Positions 47,801-58,930 of a stretch of DNA of 64,000 nucleotides are shown piece by piece (positions within the stretch are counted from its first letter, which is position 1; each line of letters starts with the position of its first letter). The notes beneath the pieces were generated by a model. The model made no database searches. It saw only the letters and a program-made list of their open reading frames with translations, and had not been told where the DNA came from. The position numbers and the translations under genes are program-made. This DNA is from Lineus longissimus (taxonomy: Eukaryota > Nemertea > Pilidiophora > Heteronemertea > Lineidae). The stretch lies in assembly GCF_910592395.1 (NCBI RefSeq), contig NC_088309.1, positions 8,498,501-8,562,500 on the forward strand, written 5' to 3'.

Positions 47801-50744
47801 GCTATCTTTGGGAACAGCTAAAAACTGTCGTCCAGGCAGCTGTTCGCTGTGCTAACTGATAACGATGTGATGCCCCCTGATACTGACTGAATTAACACAA
47901 TAAACAACATTCGGGACGACACACTCCATCCTCTAGGAACACTGCTAATTCTGGTCATGTAATAAACACATTAAACACATGTTACCAGTATCTGGGAACT
48001 AGGTCTAGCCACCTTAAAAGAAGATTTAAATGCAGTTATTTAGTTGACGATTACGGGCATGCACAAAACTTGATAAATGATACGAGTGAAATCTGGTCAA
48101 TATTTTCGACAAGCATTTCAACAAAATTATTTTCCGAGGCAAAGTGTTAACTATGTTGTTCTCGTGATCTCGGTGCATCGACAATATGTTCAGAATTATT
48201 AATTAACTACATGGATGTCCTGTAAGAAGCATGTAATGTCCTTTGTTCGCTATGATGAATAAAATATCCCATAAGCTGGAATATCTGGTATTAATTTGGT
48301 AGCGATGTACAGCTGATGTACATGTAACGTTACTTAGATTTCCGATCGCCTCCCAACAAACTTTAAAAAAAAGTAAAATTGAATGAAATTTACACCGACA
48401 TCAAACTGTCACATAAACAGAGTTAATCAAAATATCGCAAATTGAAAATGAAATTTAATGAATACCCAGCTTCATCATGTTTTTGCGCACTATTTGGAAT
48501 GCAAACCCATCGATAACTATGTGGGCGAGTCGCCTTAAATCGCTATACTATAGATACGTCAGATCTAAGAAGAAACCTATAAATTATACAAGTTTTTCTG
48601 TTACGAAAATAAACAAAACAACCGAAGGCACGAGTTGAAATAAGTCATAAAAGATGATACAGAGCCCTCCTCTTTTTTTATTAAGATTTCAGAACCTTTT
48701 ACGTCGTTGAATAATGCCATGATCGTCTGTTCAGCTTTCAAAGAAACATATTCTTTTACCTTCTTGTCACTTGCAGATATAAAATATATCTTAATAATTC
48801 ACTTGCTTACACACATAACTTTTAAGAAAGGAGTGCCTTCCTTCTAGAAAAATGGGTCTATGTGATGTCAAACAGTAATTAAAGGTTGGAGTTCGACGAG
48901 AATATGTCTACCCACGTCGTATCTTCAGCCTTTCAAATGTTGCAAACTTTGTGCATCCGTTTTTATTTGTGACATCAAAATCTGTAACCAGGATGTCTTT
49001 CAGAACTGCTTAAAGAACGGATCAATGCTGATGCACGCAACATGTACATTGAATGCACTTACATGTAGTAGCGCAGGCACTGTGGAATTGCACCTGTCCA
49101 CAATAACTACTTGATCCGATTCCGCTACAAACAGCGGTATCCGCTGCTGTAGTGGAATCAGCTTTTTTATAGTGGTCTGTGGTATATATTCTACATGAAA
49201 AAAAGGCCGCGGTTTTTATCAAAACCTCTCTAGTGAAATCCTTAAGACTCCTTAAAGGAGTGAAATCCTTAAGACTCCTTAAAGGAGCACATACACGCCG
49301 TTCGTTATTACTGGTGGTCCAGCTAGTTAGGAAATGGAAATGCAGTTATACACAGTGCAGTGCAGTTATCATGCATACGCATATGCTAAAACCTGGTATC
49401 TAGTGTATTTGTATATCTATCTGCACAGGGGAAACGCTCAAATTTGTATTTGGCACGTATATACGCAATTAGACATTTTGAACTCGACAGAGTAGATCTG
49501 AAAGAAAAATTTGAGAAAGGCACTACTTACTCCCAGTTTGTATCCGGAGGTGGAAGGTCACCAATTGTCGTCAAGGTCAAGGTCGCCCAGTACATAGACT
49601 TGAGGTATTTCCTTATTGGGTTGGCATATTCTCCAACTGGGGTAGGATATGCCCAGTCTCCCTGAAAGCCCTCGGCCGTTGATATGAGAAAGTAGAACCC
49701 AGCGAACCAATGACACAGAAGGAACAGCATATGTGTCAGATTCACCACGCGCCACATGTTGGGATACATAGTCCGTGACTCTACCATATTTTTCCATCTC
49801 CACCATCGATAAGCCTTGATTAGCCTTGGGATACGTAGAATAGGCATTATTCCTATTCCGAACTGAATGACATCTAGGGGTATCAAGCAAACGAGGTCGA
49901 GTATAAAAGGCTGAGATTTTATATAATGCAAGGCGAGTTTTTTACTATCGTACACCAGAAGACCCTTTTCTAGAAACCCTGTTCGTAACTGCACAACTAT
50001 ATCACAGATGTAAATGAAATCGCATAATCCATCAGAAATGAACCAAGCCATGCTGCTAGCCGATTGAATATCAGGGAAGGCCTGCCTTAAGATGATGGAC
50101 CAACAGTTGTAAAGAACAGCACATGTAATAATAGCAAGCCAAACAAACATGACATTTTCAACCGGATGGATAACAACACTGTGACGGTGTTCAAACTGGA
50201 CACCATTGCTTGAAACCTTAGTTGCCCGCTTTTCGTCATTATGAGTATCGTCATCATCGTCATTTGAAACACCCTGTCGCGTTGAGAAGCGCTTAAGAAA
50301 AGAGTCCTGCCTTTGTAGATTTGACTGCCGACGTTTCTTTTTGACAGGTTCTGTCACAACACTTGTTGCTTTTACTGTAGTTCGTAACTTTGACCAGCCT
50401 TTTGACCCAGTGCTCTGAATCAAATCACATTTATCACTGTCAGGTATAGTTTCTTCCTTGATGCTGGTTTGACTTGATTCGACTGGTATAATCATGTCAT
50501 CGCCAGTACCAGAACTTTTCCGCACTGTGTCATTTATGGTGGACGATCTCCGGCGGATTTCCAGATCAGGTTTGATTTCGTCCGGAGGAGGTAACTCGGG
50601 TTCGTACGTAACATGGTGGTTTTCAATATTTGGGACACCACCATTTCGTTTCACGGTCTGATTCTCTGAAATGGCTGATTGCGGTGGTGTCTGATTGCTG
50701 TTGTAAGTCGGGTTGTTAGTGTTGTACGCTGCAGTCTCCATCAT
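32811..50744 (-). CDS. CNGL-type cyclic-nucleotide-gated cation channel
   Basis: This is a plasma-membrane, six-transmembrane, cGMP/cAMP-opened cation channel subunit of the invertebrate CNGL group. The exons, read in descending order, join in phase. E1 holds the long cytoplasmic N terminus and S1 to pore. E2 holds S6. E3-E4 hold the C-linker, E5-E6 the cyclic-nucleotide-binding domain, and E7a or E7b are alternatives. E8-E11 and a candidate E12 make the tail. Diagnostic segments are the pore filter TIGDLPPP, S6 ending FATIVGQVGNV, the C-linker [36 protein letters not shown], and [13 protein letters not shown] followed by [15 protein letters not shown]. The RGR..GGGDIN and [16 protein letters not shown] segments match what I recall of Drosophila CNGL rather than vertebrate CNGA or CNGB. 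Predicted length is about 900 aa with E7a and about 1,175 aa with E7b. The ends of E7b and the last exon are the uncertain parts. The gene is convergent with the receptor gene. Confidence 0.93.
34005..34112 (-). CDS. CNGL exon E11 (coiled coil)
   Basis: The acceptor TTTTGTTTGCAG and donor CTGCAG/GTACAT bound exactly 36 codons, phase 0 to 0. The peptide contains [20 protein letters not shown] and [11 protein letters not shown]. Leu/Ile/Val are spaced as in a heptad coiled coil. CNG tails commonly carry a coiled coil that sets subunit assembly, and the same role is inferred here. It joins E10 (phase 0 donor) without shifting the frame. Confidence 0.75.
34361..34475 (-). CDS. CNGL exon E10
   Basis: The acceptor CCTTCTTGTTTCAG and donor TTG/GTGAGT bound 115 bp, entering in phase 2 and leaving in phase 0. 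It encodes [20 protein letters not shown], then [18 protein letters not shown]. Phase fits both neighbours (E9 ends GA, which gives Glu; E11 is phase 0). It is a Ser-rich cytoplasmic linker with no known domain. Confidence 0.75.
34850..34951 (-). CDS. CNGL exon E9 (acidic/charged)
   Basis: The acceptor GTTATTTTTCAG and donor GA/GTAGGT bound 102 bp, phase 2 to 2. It encodes [20 protein letters not shown], then [13 protein letters not shown], a highly charged stretch. Reading through the donor would hit TAG at once, so the donor is needed for E10 to be used. It joins E8 as SSG-IRDK. Confidence 0.7.
35985..36239 (-). CDS. CNGL exon E8 (common tail exon)
   Basis: The acceptor AACAGAATTCTGCAG-like site ends at 36240, and the donor TCTGG/GTAGGT follows. 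Length is 255 bp, phase 2 to 2. It encodes [40 protein letters not shown], and an acidic end, [17 protein letters not shown]. Both E7a and E7b end in phase 2 and so can join it. A TAG three bases into the donor (35981-35983) makes the frame look terminal, but the GTAGGT donor and the three phase-compatible exons downstream argue that it is internal. Confidence 0.8.
36240..37878 (-). other. CNGL intron before E8
   Basis: About 1.6 kb. I see no supported exon on the minus strand. A 59-codon plus-strand frame at about 36668-36850 lacks a start and is noted under rejected items. Confidence 0.5.
37879..38894 (-). CDS. CNGL alternative exon E7b (long tail form)
   Basis: The acceptor TTCAATTTTACAG is in phase 0. 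The exon begins [19 protein letters not shown], homologous to the start of E7a and to the helix that follows the CNBD in CNGL (PEA...LLxxYGRKRL). The rest, about 338 codons, is a Ser-rich, low-complexity cytoplasmic tail. It has three repeats of RKFS ([24 protein letters not shown]), an acidic [12 protein letters not shown] and two RRVSIS motifs that fit the PKA site RRxS. The donor is uncertain. GAG/GTGCTT (used here), CAA/GTCTGT (exon end 37891) and GTC/GTATGT (exon end 37831) are all in phase 2, as E8 requires. If none is used the frame ends at 37707. It is nearly free of stops for 1.2 kb, which is strong coding evidence. Confidence 0.85.
40104..40294 (-). CDS. CNGL alternative exon E7a (short tail form)
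   Basis: The acceptor CTATTTCCAACTCCAG and donor AGAAG/GTATGC bound 191 bp, phase 0 to 2. It begins [16 protein letters not shown], continuing PEAE of E6 as in CNGL channels, then a polar linker ([23 protein letters not shown]) ending LLGCPIDR plus two bases. It can join E8 in frame as R-S-GGSVSAM. Joined to E7b, the frame would be lost within about 20 codons. If the donor were ignored, it would end four codons later at TAA. Confidence 0.85.
40819..41002 (-). CDS. CNGL exon E6 (phosphate-binding cassette of the CNBD)
   Basis: The acceptor ACAAATTTCAG and donor GAG/GTAAGA bound 184 bp, phase 2 to 0. It encodes [20 protein letters not shown] and [20 protein letters not shown], then [24 protein letters not shown] and RRTA are the cyclic-nucleotide-contacting residues. 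The Thr after RR is the usual cGMP-favouring residue in CNG channels. Confidence 0.96.
41325..41479 (-). CDS. CNGL exon E5 (N-terminal part of the CNBD)
   Basis: An acceptor ending TTTCTAG and a donor ATCAG/GTGAAT bound 155 bp, phase 0 to 2. It encodes [40 protein letters not shown] and [11 protein letters not shown]. It is a near-canonical CNG beta-roll. Confidence 0.96.
41556..41681. repeat. 126-bp hairpin: long inverted repeat in a CNGL intron
   Basis: The left arm GGGTGATATGAATAAAGACT continuing AGCAAATGCTTTTA (to 41593) is repeated inverted from 41644, with at least 34 matching bases. A spacer of about 50 bases holds GTACA/TGTAC. The hairpin sits only 40 bases from the donor of E4. It could be a very small MITE or foldback element. 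Confidence 0.9.
41722..41827 (-). CDS. CNGL exon E4 (C-linker)
   Basis: The acceptor TTCTCTTCCAG and donor AAG/GTAAGT bound 106 bp, phase 2 to 0. It encodes [20 protein letters not shown] and [15 protein letters not shown], the C-linker gating segment. Its RGR..GGG insert is characteristic of CNGL-type channels as I recall them. Confidence 0.96.
41931..43274 (-). mobile_element. Tc1/mariner element, IR/DR type, non-autonomous (1,344 bp)
   Basis: Terminal inverted repeats of about 211 bp (41931-42141 and 43062-43274) start CAGTGTAG and are almost identical. They are flanked by the TA target duplication (41929-41930 and 43275-43276). Each terminal repeat holds two direct copies of AATTATTGGGACA, one at the outer end (about 41944 and 43251) and one at the inner end (about 42127 and 43063). 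This is the IR/DR plan of Sleeping Beauty/Minos-type elements. The middle is a broken transposase on the minus strand. The element lies in the CNGL intron, about 100 bp upstream of the acceptor of E4. Confidence 0.95.
42170..42870 (-). pseudogene. Tc1-type transposase, degraded and internally deleted
   Basis: The minus-strand frame starts at ATG 42870 ([16 protein letters not shown]). It shows a helix-turn-helix with [19 protein letters not shown], the GRGRKKKTK linker, then [13 protein letters not shown] and [11 protein letters not shown] (second Asp of the DDE triad and the signature after it), [10 protein letters not shown], and the end [13 protein letters not shown]. The breaks are a TAG before GRGRKK, a TAG directly after DLNPI in place of the conserved Glu codon, and a frameshift near 42245-42260. 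About 100 codons around the first catalytic Asp are missing (between RLNDQDLH and LLPSARKL). It cannot make an active enzyme. Confidence 0.93.
43275..44308 (-). other. CNGL intron between E3 and E4, remainder
   Basis: Apart from the Tc1 element and the TA flank, nothing is recognisable. The frames at 43315-43587 and 43937-44173 have no motif. Confidence 0.5.
44309..44459 (-). CDS. CNGL exon E3 (post-S6 C-linker)
   Basis: The acceptor GTACAG and donor TCAAG/GTAGGT bound 151 bp, phase 1 to 2. It encodes [40 protein letters not shown] and QRWYDYAWS. It continues S6 and is the standard C-linker A'-B' helices. Confidence 0.96.
44868..44926 (-). CDS. CNGL exon E2 (S6, about 59 bp)
   Basis: The acceptor TTTTTTTCCAG and a GTAAGT donor bound a small exon encoding [20 protein letters not shown], the pore-lining S6. 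It completes the Glu codon begun in E1 and leaves the first base of Gly. Frame arithmetic over E1-E6 needs 59 bp, so one boundary here may be off by one base in my reading. Confidence 0.9.
44927..49530 (-). other. CNGL intron 1 (4.6 kb)
   Basis: No coding exon is expected, because E1 and E2 join directly as in the family, and none is seen. It contains the small tandem duplication at 49234-49287. Confidence 0.6.
49234..49287. repeat. 27-bp perfect tandem duplication
   Basis: The unit TGAAATCCTTAAGACTCCTT plus AAAGGAG occurs twice without a gap. Each unit also contains the inverted pair CTCCTT/AAGGAG. Confidence 0.9.
49531..50744 (-). CDS. CNGL exon E1 (N terminus, S1-S5, pore)
   Basis: The start is ATG at 50744 or the next ATG at 50741; the frame upstream lacks an ATG. 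A possible acceptor (ATAATTTCAG, 50772) suggests a 5' untranslated intron. The exon gives 404 codons and the donor GGGA/GTAAGT. Residues 1-190 are a polar N terminus with RRRSS and KKKRRQS phospho-site-like motifs and an acidic DDDDD run. S1 is about 195-219, S2 about 233-254, S3 about 280-298, S4 about 301-320 ([15 protein letters not shown]), S5 about 334-356, and the pore about 381-402 with [12 protein letters not shown]. The Asp in TIGD is where CNGA channels have Glu (TIGE), an acidic residue that fits Ca2+-permeable, non-selective conduction. Confidence 0.96.
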
Positions 50745-53700
50745 GTGCAATCATTTTGGTGATAGTTTTATCTGAAATTATAAGAGAACGTGAAGGTTTA
50801 GGTTACATTCAGTTTTCGAATCCATGAATAATACAACAAGTACCGCCCTGAAACACGATGATGCTACAGAACATGAAACACAGACTCTAATTCTAGGATA
50901 CACAGAGGTTCTTCGACAGAACGGTACAAAGCTTGCCCAATTTGTTTTGTGCATAAACAGCTCTCATTCTCATAGAACAGCGTTGAAATACAAAAAGTAA
51001 CTGAAATGTAGGAACCCTCTCGTAGCCCAATGTCATTCAACATCATCATCATGATTTACCTGGAACCAGAGATAGATTTATATGTCCGTCCTTAGATTGC
51101 TGGCAGGAATTGCCTTCAACGACGAATTTTAACAAGAGGACTCCGTTTTCAAAATCGTCGTCTATAATTCAAGGGTACGGAGCTACCCGACCGACCCAGT
51201 GCAGTCATTATGATGGACACTTCTTGTTTTGATTGAACAATGTTGATTCGGATATTTCACCAGATAGTCCTGAATAAGACAATCTTTTGTACTCACATGT
51301 AGACAGAACGCAGTCGTGAAAATGTTATTCCCGTAATGGATGACAATGTATGTTCTTGAATTAGTCATGTCGGTATAGGTACACACTGTGTGTCTCTCTT
51401 AAAGTTAATAACATCAAAAAGTAGCCATCCAAATAGATGTCTATACATGCTTCCCGAAATTGGTGGCTTGCATAGGAACTAACTTTTTCCCCCTTGTCTG
51501 TCATTAAAGGCATTCAAGTGTGTTGGTCAACCATGACTACCTCCTTTGTCCCTCCACCATAAGGCCTAGTTTCCCCTTATGACATCACTATTTCGGACAC
51601 TCAGCGCCCCATTTCTGGAAAGGTGTATAGGCCTAGTCCTAACCGTTGACGCTCAATTGGCGGAGCAGAAAGCCCCATGAGAGAACTGCCACATAGAGCG
51701 CTTTATATTAAGAGTTCTTGTCAAAGCTAGAAAAAGCCAGAATTTAATTGCACTTGCTTTGCTAAATGTTGTTCTAGGTATTTTCAACTTCTCAATGGTT
51801 GTTTGTATGAGGTATTTATGTGCAGTACTAGGCTGTATTTTCTTAATTTAGGCAAGGTGTCTTTTAAGGCAGCGAATAAAAGAACTGTAAATAACCGACT
51901 ATTGTTTCTTAAGTATTTGTAACACATTACCGACGGAAAGGGAGAGGAAAACATCAAAATAATTTTCCAGTCCATTAGTTTTCAAGTTTATAATCTTCAA
52001 ACTCATTTTTTTACAAACGCTTTTTGAGAAAACACTTAGTCAATGTTGACACCAAACTCCACTTGACTTTTAGAATATTTCAAAATATTTCTTCTTTATT
52101 ATTGCCTTTCAAACTTTTATATTTGTCACAATTTAATGCGAAGCGTTAGTTTGTAAAATGAACCTTTACAGCATTTGACACACTATATTTATAGGGAAAA
52201 TATAAAAGCGAGTGTTATACAATTTTACATATTATAGCTGTTTGAAAAAAAATTAGGATTTAGCTGCGATAAAAATTATAAAGCTCTATGATTTCATTCC
52301 ATATACATATGTAAACTATCACCAGTAGATCATGTTTTAAGAATCAAACATTTTAGGTTGGGGTAAAGTTAGAGATCGACTACCCCCACTGTCAGCTGGT
52401 GGACAGCAGGTCTAGTCCCAAACTGTTAGTTAGCATTCATCAGTTGGGCTTGTTAGTCGTGCACTTCTTTAACTGACGAATAATAGTTACGCAAATATGG
52501 ACAACGCGAGTTATCCATGCCATAGAGACAGACGACTGCGCCCGGTCCCTCTAACCCGACAGGAAAATTCCCTGTGATGTGGATGCGACGGCAAACACAG
52601 ATATCATGTAGTTAATGAATTAATACGGCAGAGACTTTAACTAAGAGTCAACTCGAAAAGACCACTGGTGGATGGTGATGGATAACACTTGTACGCCCAG
52701 CTTCACGAAACTTGTCAGCGCATTGACAAGAGAATCAAATAAGATGTAGATCAGGCTGCAGATGGCAAAGTAATACCAAATTTTCCTCTCAAGAGACCAT
52801 ACTTATTGGGCACCTGCCACTTTTGATTGTATCCCGGATGGTTCTGTGTGTCAAGGATGGATTAAGACAAGCTGGTCATGAGGACCTTGTTGTATCATGA
52901 GATGAAGCTACATCGTCTGTCATTCGTCACCTGTCATATTTTGTGCTCAGACTACATTCGAGTGGGTTCTTTGGTCACCATTAGAGGGGTCGGGTTGGCT
53001 CAGACTCTTTGCTTGATGTTTTTCTAAGGCCTAATCCCATATTGTACACGATGAACACTAAAAAACAAATGTCTCCCTATCGCTAATTGAAGAACTCTAC
53101 CTAAACAACGAACCCCAATGGACTGGTTTCATATACAGAGGTTAGATCAATTTTCGTACGAGAAGTGATACTCCTATTCTCGGTATGAACAACTCGAGTG
53201 CACTACCGACAATGACGACGAATATGGCAGCAACCACTTCCAATGGCAGCAACTACTTTGCCATTTAATTGTGTTTCTTATCACCACAGACAGACGTACA
53301 GCTTGTGGACAACATCTCAAGCCTCTTAAATGAGGCAGTGACAACCATGTCATTTCTTAGACTATGGATAGCTACACACATTGTCAAGTCGGTAGGGATG
53401 GGAAATTCTAGTTAATCACGACGGCTATCTGTTGCCGCCACACCACAACAGATGAGCAGATTGTAAAACAGAAAGAGAACCATTGAACAGAATAACAATG
53501 TATTCGATTTCACCTTCCGAATAGGCACGAGATTGGTAGTGGTATATATAGTTTACGGCAACGTATCGACCAGTCACCAATGTGAAGTGATAGCGGCCAG
53601 CTCCATCGACCTGGTAAATCAGTTAGAAGATAAAAGGAGAATAGTCTACTCACAATACGATGTATTCATGTAAGGTGATGGGTGGGTGTGACTTGGATAG

Positions 53701-55289
53701 AAATGAATAGTACATTTAACATGGTCAATTTACATACTTCGCACACCACCGGTTGCATCCAAACATTTTAAGATAATAGCACCATTATCCAAAGACCAAA
53801 CAGTCGACAGACGAATACCGAGAAATGGAAACACCCAAAGTTGACCTGCTACCATAACATCTCAGCTAGAAAATGTTGTGGCTAAACCTGGCAGACCAGA
53901 TGCTGTGCTTCGGCGGCTCTCTTCTAAACCCAGCAAATCTAACATGTCAGCTCTAACAAAAGCTGTTGACGGAAAGGTCAGTAAGCATTACTTGAATTAG
54001 CATCGCCCTCGATCAGACGTCCGCTCACAGCCGCTGTCTTAGGAGTCAGAATAGGTTTTCAATTAGCCATGTTTGCGGACCCCAGAAGAACATGAGTGTG
54101 CCCTTGGGTTTAATGCATTGAGTTCGGGTTCTCAGGTTACTATTTTCCGATTTTATCATCTGCCTCCAGTGTAACGGAGCAATCACTCTTAATACATGTT
54201 ATGCCAAGGTGGAATTACGCAGGAAAGAAAATTTTCTCACACTGACACTTTTACGTTACGCCTATAGCAGCCACGACGTCCGTACATTCTAATGGAACAG
54301 ATAACAGAAATAACAAATGTAGTATGACATTTTGACAGTAAATACCGATGGGAAACTGGATATGATAAATTATAATTGTCTTTAAGCCCATCCGAATCAG
54401 AAAAATAAAGTAATTGAACTTCTCAAATCAAATCAGGTCACTTCGAGTCATGAAGCTGAAGCGATAAAATATTGTCATGGCAGCAGTTTCCTCCAGGTTG
54501 ACAAACTAGGTGGGCTCAACATCATGTGCCTTGGCGGAAAAGAAAAGCTTAAAGTATTTCCAATCAATCACACGACATCTTGGAATGGCAGTCAATTAAC
54601 TTCGTGTCATTGGCTGCTTTAGAAATCACCACTGGCATGAGCAGTGCAAAATATATTAGCGTTGGTATAAAAAGAAATGATGAGACTTTTTTAGTCCGAA
54701 CGGCCCATTTCCCGACATGAATGTGCGATGGATCAGGTAATGAAGTATTTTTTACGGTTCCTTTCTACTATGGCAAAGCGGTCATGTAGTACTTCACCTC
54801 GATTTGCGATTGGACATGAATCCATGTGTAAACATCACTTCTTGGTTTGTGACAAGCATACAGATACAAGTTAGTCTTAGTTGGTCTTCAATCACTGGTG
54901 GGTATAAGGATATTTTCACGCAGTTCCTATCAGACGTGGTCAGCGGCAAACGATGCATGCCCCAAGTTCTCTCCAAATCCCTTAAGAAAATGGGTCAAAT
55001 GATATTTGTAGTAGCACGTGTATTCGCAAATACCTTAAATTTTGATTTCGAATTAGGAGCAAAGCTGCAACTGAATCACGAAGCAAGCCTAACAGAATTG
55101 GCAGTGTGACTGATTGGTCGAATGTAAAAGTATATTCATAATAATCTCAGTTTCGGATGAGATGTGTTGTACACGGCAATATCGCTCAAACGAGCTTTTC
55201 CCCCACTGAGTATTCACCAACTGAGACAGACAAGAGCTGATGAAGAATCTGTACTAAGCCGAAACCTGGCAGAGGTTAATTCCTCAGGA
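50745..55289. other. gene-free upstream flank of CNGL
   Basis: It should contain the CNGL promoter and any 5' untranslated exon, but no core motif stands out. No coding exon is recognised. Confidence 0.5.
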
Positions 55290-55468
55290 ACCTGGGTATC
55301 GCTTTTGAGTGTTTCCGTTTTTTAGTGTTTCCGCTCATTGTTTGAGAACGGTGACAGACAGATTACACGTTTTTCTCCGTTTCCTACTAAAAAGTCATGG
55401 TTTCTCTCGCTGTCTATTGTATGGAAACACTGAAATATGTGGAACAACCAGAAAAAACGTACCACCGT
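55290..55468 (+). repeat. dispersed repeat family, copy 1
   Basis: It aligns along its length with 60812-60995. Shared blocks include GAGTGTTTC, AGTGTTTCC, GAACG, AAAAGTCATGG, TCTCTC, TATTGT and GGAAACACTG, then GGAACAACCA. Its ends are eroded compared with copy 2. Confidence 0.75.
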
Positions 55469-58400
55469 GCTTAAGGTATCTGGTCTAAATTAATCCTGAC
55501 ATGTCAACTGAAACTGAAATACCCGCCTGCACTGTTCTATACGAAAGTACATACATGTACTTACAAATAATTGCTACTTACATATTGTTTGGGATACCCG
55601 TGAAATCCATCAGTCGTAATCATGCACATAAAAGTGTGACGATTGCCACGTTGAAAAGAAGAAGTGTCCGAACTTTCCCCGAGGAAAACAACCACACACA
55701 ACGCGGAGAGAATTTTCAATAAACAGCGGGGTAGGCCTAACTATCCCCGATAAATCGACTAAACTACTTTGAGAGGAACTATATATGAATATTCCCCTGG
55801 TGTGCATGATACTGATAAATCAATATGAGAAATGTTGAATTGATCGGGTTATACTTATGAGGTATCGACAATTGCGCACATCATGGGGCACCGGCCCAGA
55901 TATTCGTTGGATTCAGGTGGAAGAATGCCACAGCTGATTCACATATTGTGTCTTTGTTAGAAAAAAAAATAGTCGAAAACAAAGTTACAAGACTTCTTTC
56001 ATATCTATCGCTGGTGTATTCTCCACATGACACGTCAAAGGGGAATTCCATTCATTACTTCCGTAATAACATATGATATGATATTACGTTTTACCACATC
56101 TGTCATCTCTGTGCACTGTAACCTCTCACAACGTTATAATCACACTAAAACATACTCAACAATATCCGATCTAAAGGTATGAGTTTTGGAATATCAGAAA
56201 TGTCCCTTGCCTGTCTCGGTATGAATTGGCATTCACACTATCAATTATTTTTAACAGCAATGAACGAAGTTGTCACCAATCCTAAGGAACCAATAAAACT
56301 CTCATAAATCTTTGAAATTGTCATTGTCACATCCAACAGTCGCACATAATTGAGGTACCAGACAGATAACTCTCTAATTTATTTTGAAGCATTGCTTTTA
56401 TCACTAGACTTTGTGCTTATTAGACTCATATAAGTGTTGTCATTCATCATTAGTTTTGAAAATAAAGAAATATCGATCAAATTAACTGTCACGAATAGTA
56501 ATCCTTCTACCTTCACTTTACGTTTTATGACAACTCGTAAAAAGGAAACTTCGCGGTTCTACAGAGTACATTCAGTCATACATCGTGTACTCTTGGCATT
56601 GTATCGCCATTGCCTTCAAGTGATAATCATGGACAAAATATTCTTATATTGGCAAATTATATTTTGAAAGGTTTTTGGTTTTTGAAACTTAGACCTCGCT
56701 AGGAAAACACGGACTTTTCTTCGACAGCTCAGAGAACCTCGGTAGAATTATGAATATTCTAAAATAAACCTGCCTACCAAGCCTTGTAATGTTTCCACCA
56801 TTCAAGAGGGTATAGCTGTGCTCGGTCGACCTCTAGATTTGTACTTAATGGAATAGCAATGGTTCAACAACTCCATCGCAAGAAATAAGCTAGGGACCGA
56901 AATCAATTAGGAATAAAAGCTAATGAATAACCAAAGATATCCTGGTGTATAATGTGTCAATGGCTTAATACTGCAGAGCATTGTTACCAGAATCTATAAG
57001 CAGATCCTCATCGATAATTCAGCTGGTGCCAGAGGCAGAGGAATAACATCACCAATATACAATACTATTTGTACACCTAGTAAACAACTACGGGCCTTGA
57101 ACCAGACGTTTACAAATTGTTGGTCCAAAGAGGTTAAAACATACGTATTTACCCTTCCCCTCCCTCATTGAAGCCACCTACAGTAGTTTTGCAAGTAATT
57201 TTGTTTTTCATTAGTGATGCGCAACATTCTTGACGAAATTGATGCAAATTACAAAATAATTCATAACAGTATTTGATATTCATTTTTGCTGTTACAAACG
57301 TTGACAAAGATTTATTAAACCTGCCATCCATTACCACTAACAATTGTATTAACCTGCAGGAGCTGAACAATTCAAGAGGCACCATGTTAAAAACGCTTTA
57401 CGCTCATTTAGTTACCAGTAGTTAGAAGATGATGTGTTTGCAAGTTGCAAATACCGATAACCTGTTAACATTACAAAGAATTTATTTATTGGTAAACGAC
57501 ATCGATCATTATAAGTCATTTCGCAAAAATGCCTTAACACAGTCTCTGTAAAAGGTTGGAAGGCAGACATTACTGTTTATGTTCTGAAGCTACAATGTAC
57601 TGGGTATCTTTAAATATTAATTAACGATGTAACTGATTAACTGTTCTAAAGGGAACATACATTAATGACGGCAAAGTGTTAAATAAATCATAGACTTAAG
57701 ATCTTTGTTATAATATTTGGGAGTTAGGAAAGAATTGTAGCCCGGAGCACTAGAATTACTCTGCAATAATTTCCATTCCGACTGGCCTGGAAGATGTAAG
57801 CTTGTTTGTAATTACCTTCAGCATGAGGTGCAAGCTCTGTAATTTGCTTTGTCATCGTAACTGTCTTTATTTCGTTTAAGGACAGACCTCATGCAGCTGG
57901 GTTGTCCAATTAGTGTAAACCCACCAGTGCCAGGGGCGCGTCTGGGCTTTTGTAAGGCATGTTTGGCTACTATGTGTCTATTGTCATCAACAACAAAATT
58001 GCCTTCAAACCCCTCAATTCACATATAGGCTTAGTAGTAATTTTCCAAACTGAAATAAGAGCTCGCAAAATTTCCTAGTGGAATCGATACCTAGCAATCA
58101 TAGCACTATATATAGTGGTGAAACTATAAGAACGAACGTCATCCTTCGCAATGGTTGCTTCACATAGACGCATTTGCGGGTGTGGCATTGCATTCTGCTT
58201 GCCAGTGTCATTTAACCAATGAAAAATGGTTCCTTTGTAAAAAGGTAGTCCGTCCTTACCTAATAAGAATTGCAGGTGCTTTCAAGGCCAATATAGAAGA
58301 AATTCACAAAAGCAGTGTATTTAAGCCCGTGAAAGTCCTTGGCTATGCGAACAGCGACATACCAACATCAAAATGTGTTTTGACTACATTATCTCATAAT

Positions 58401-58820
58401 TATAGCAGTATGGTAACACACATAATAAAATGATATCTAGCTTGACCAGGTCATTGCCTGGTCAGCATTTAGGCCTACTATAGAAAGTCATTTATGTTGG
58501 AGATATCAGAGCAATCACACGATTATTCAACTCTTGGACAGTCCTTATCAATCCGGTTCATACTAATAAACCAATGAAAATCTGTAGTCATGAACAAAAG
58601 AGCAGTGATGTATTGCAGGAACATGTATAAGGATGATATTTCAACTATCTGAAGGGCTTACGGCGTTTGTTTACTTTGGAGGTTGTTTCAATGAAAATGA
58701 CACACGCCACTCCCGTGCCGGCACCAGAGAAAACGTGACATTTGCTCCATACCGAAAGCGTAACCTTAAGATATACCCCACATATATAGTCACAACGTAT
58801 AGAAACAATCGTGTTGTATT
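55469..58820. other. gene-free stretch
   Basis: I recognise no exon, RNA gene or repeat family member. A small hairpin, TGACCAGG with CCTGGTCA, lies at about 58442-58463, near the right end. Confidence 0.5.
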
Positions 58821-58930
58821 GATAGTTGGGGGGCGTTTTGCTCAGTTAGACAAATCCTATATTTGTTTCTGATCACGTTTATACCGATCGATGGGAACCA
58901 AATAAAAGATCTAATGCATCTCTTAACATT
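58821..58930 (+). repeat. dispersed direct repeat, copy 1
   Basis: It shares GGGGCGTTTTGCTCA, a CAAATCC block, TCACGTTTA, GATC and a GCATCT block, in the same order and spacing, with 59410-59515. Estimated identity by eye is about three quarters. Confidence 0.65.
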
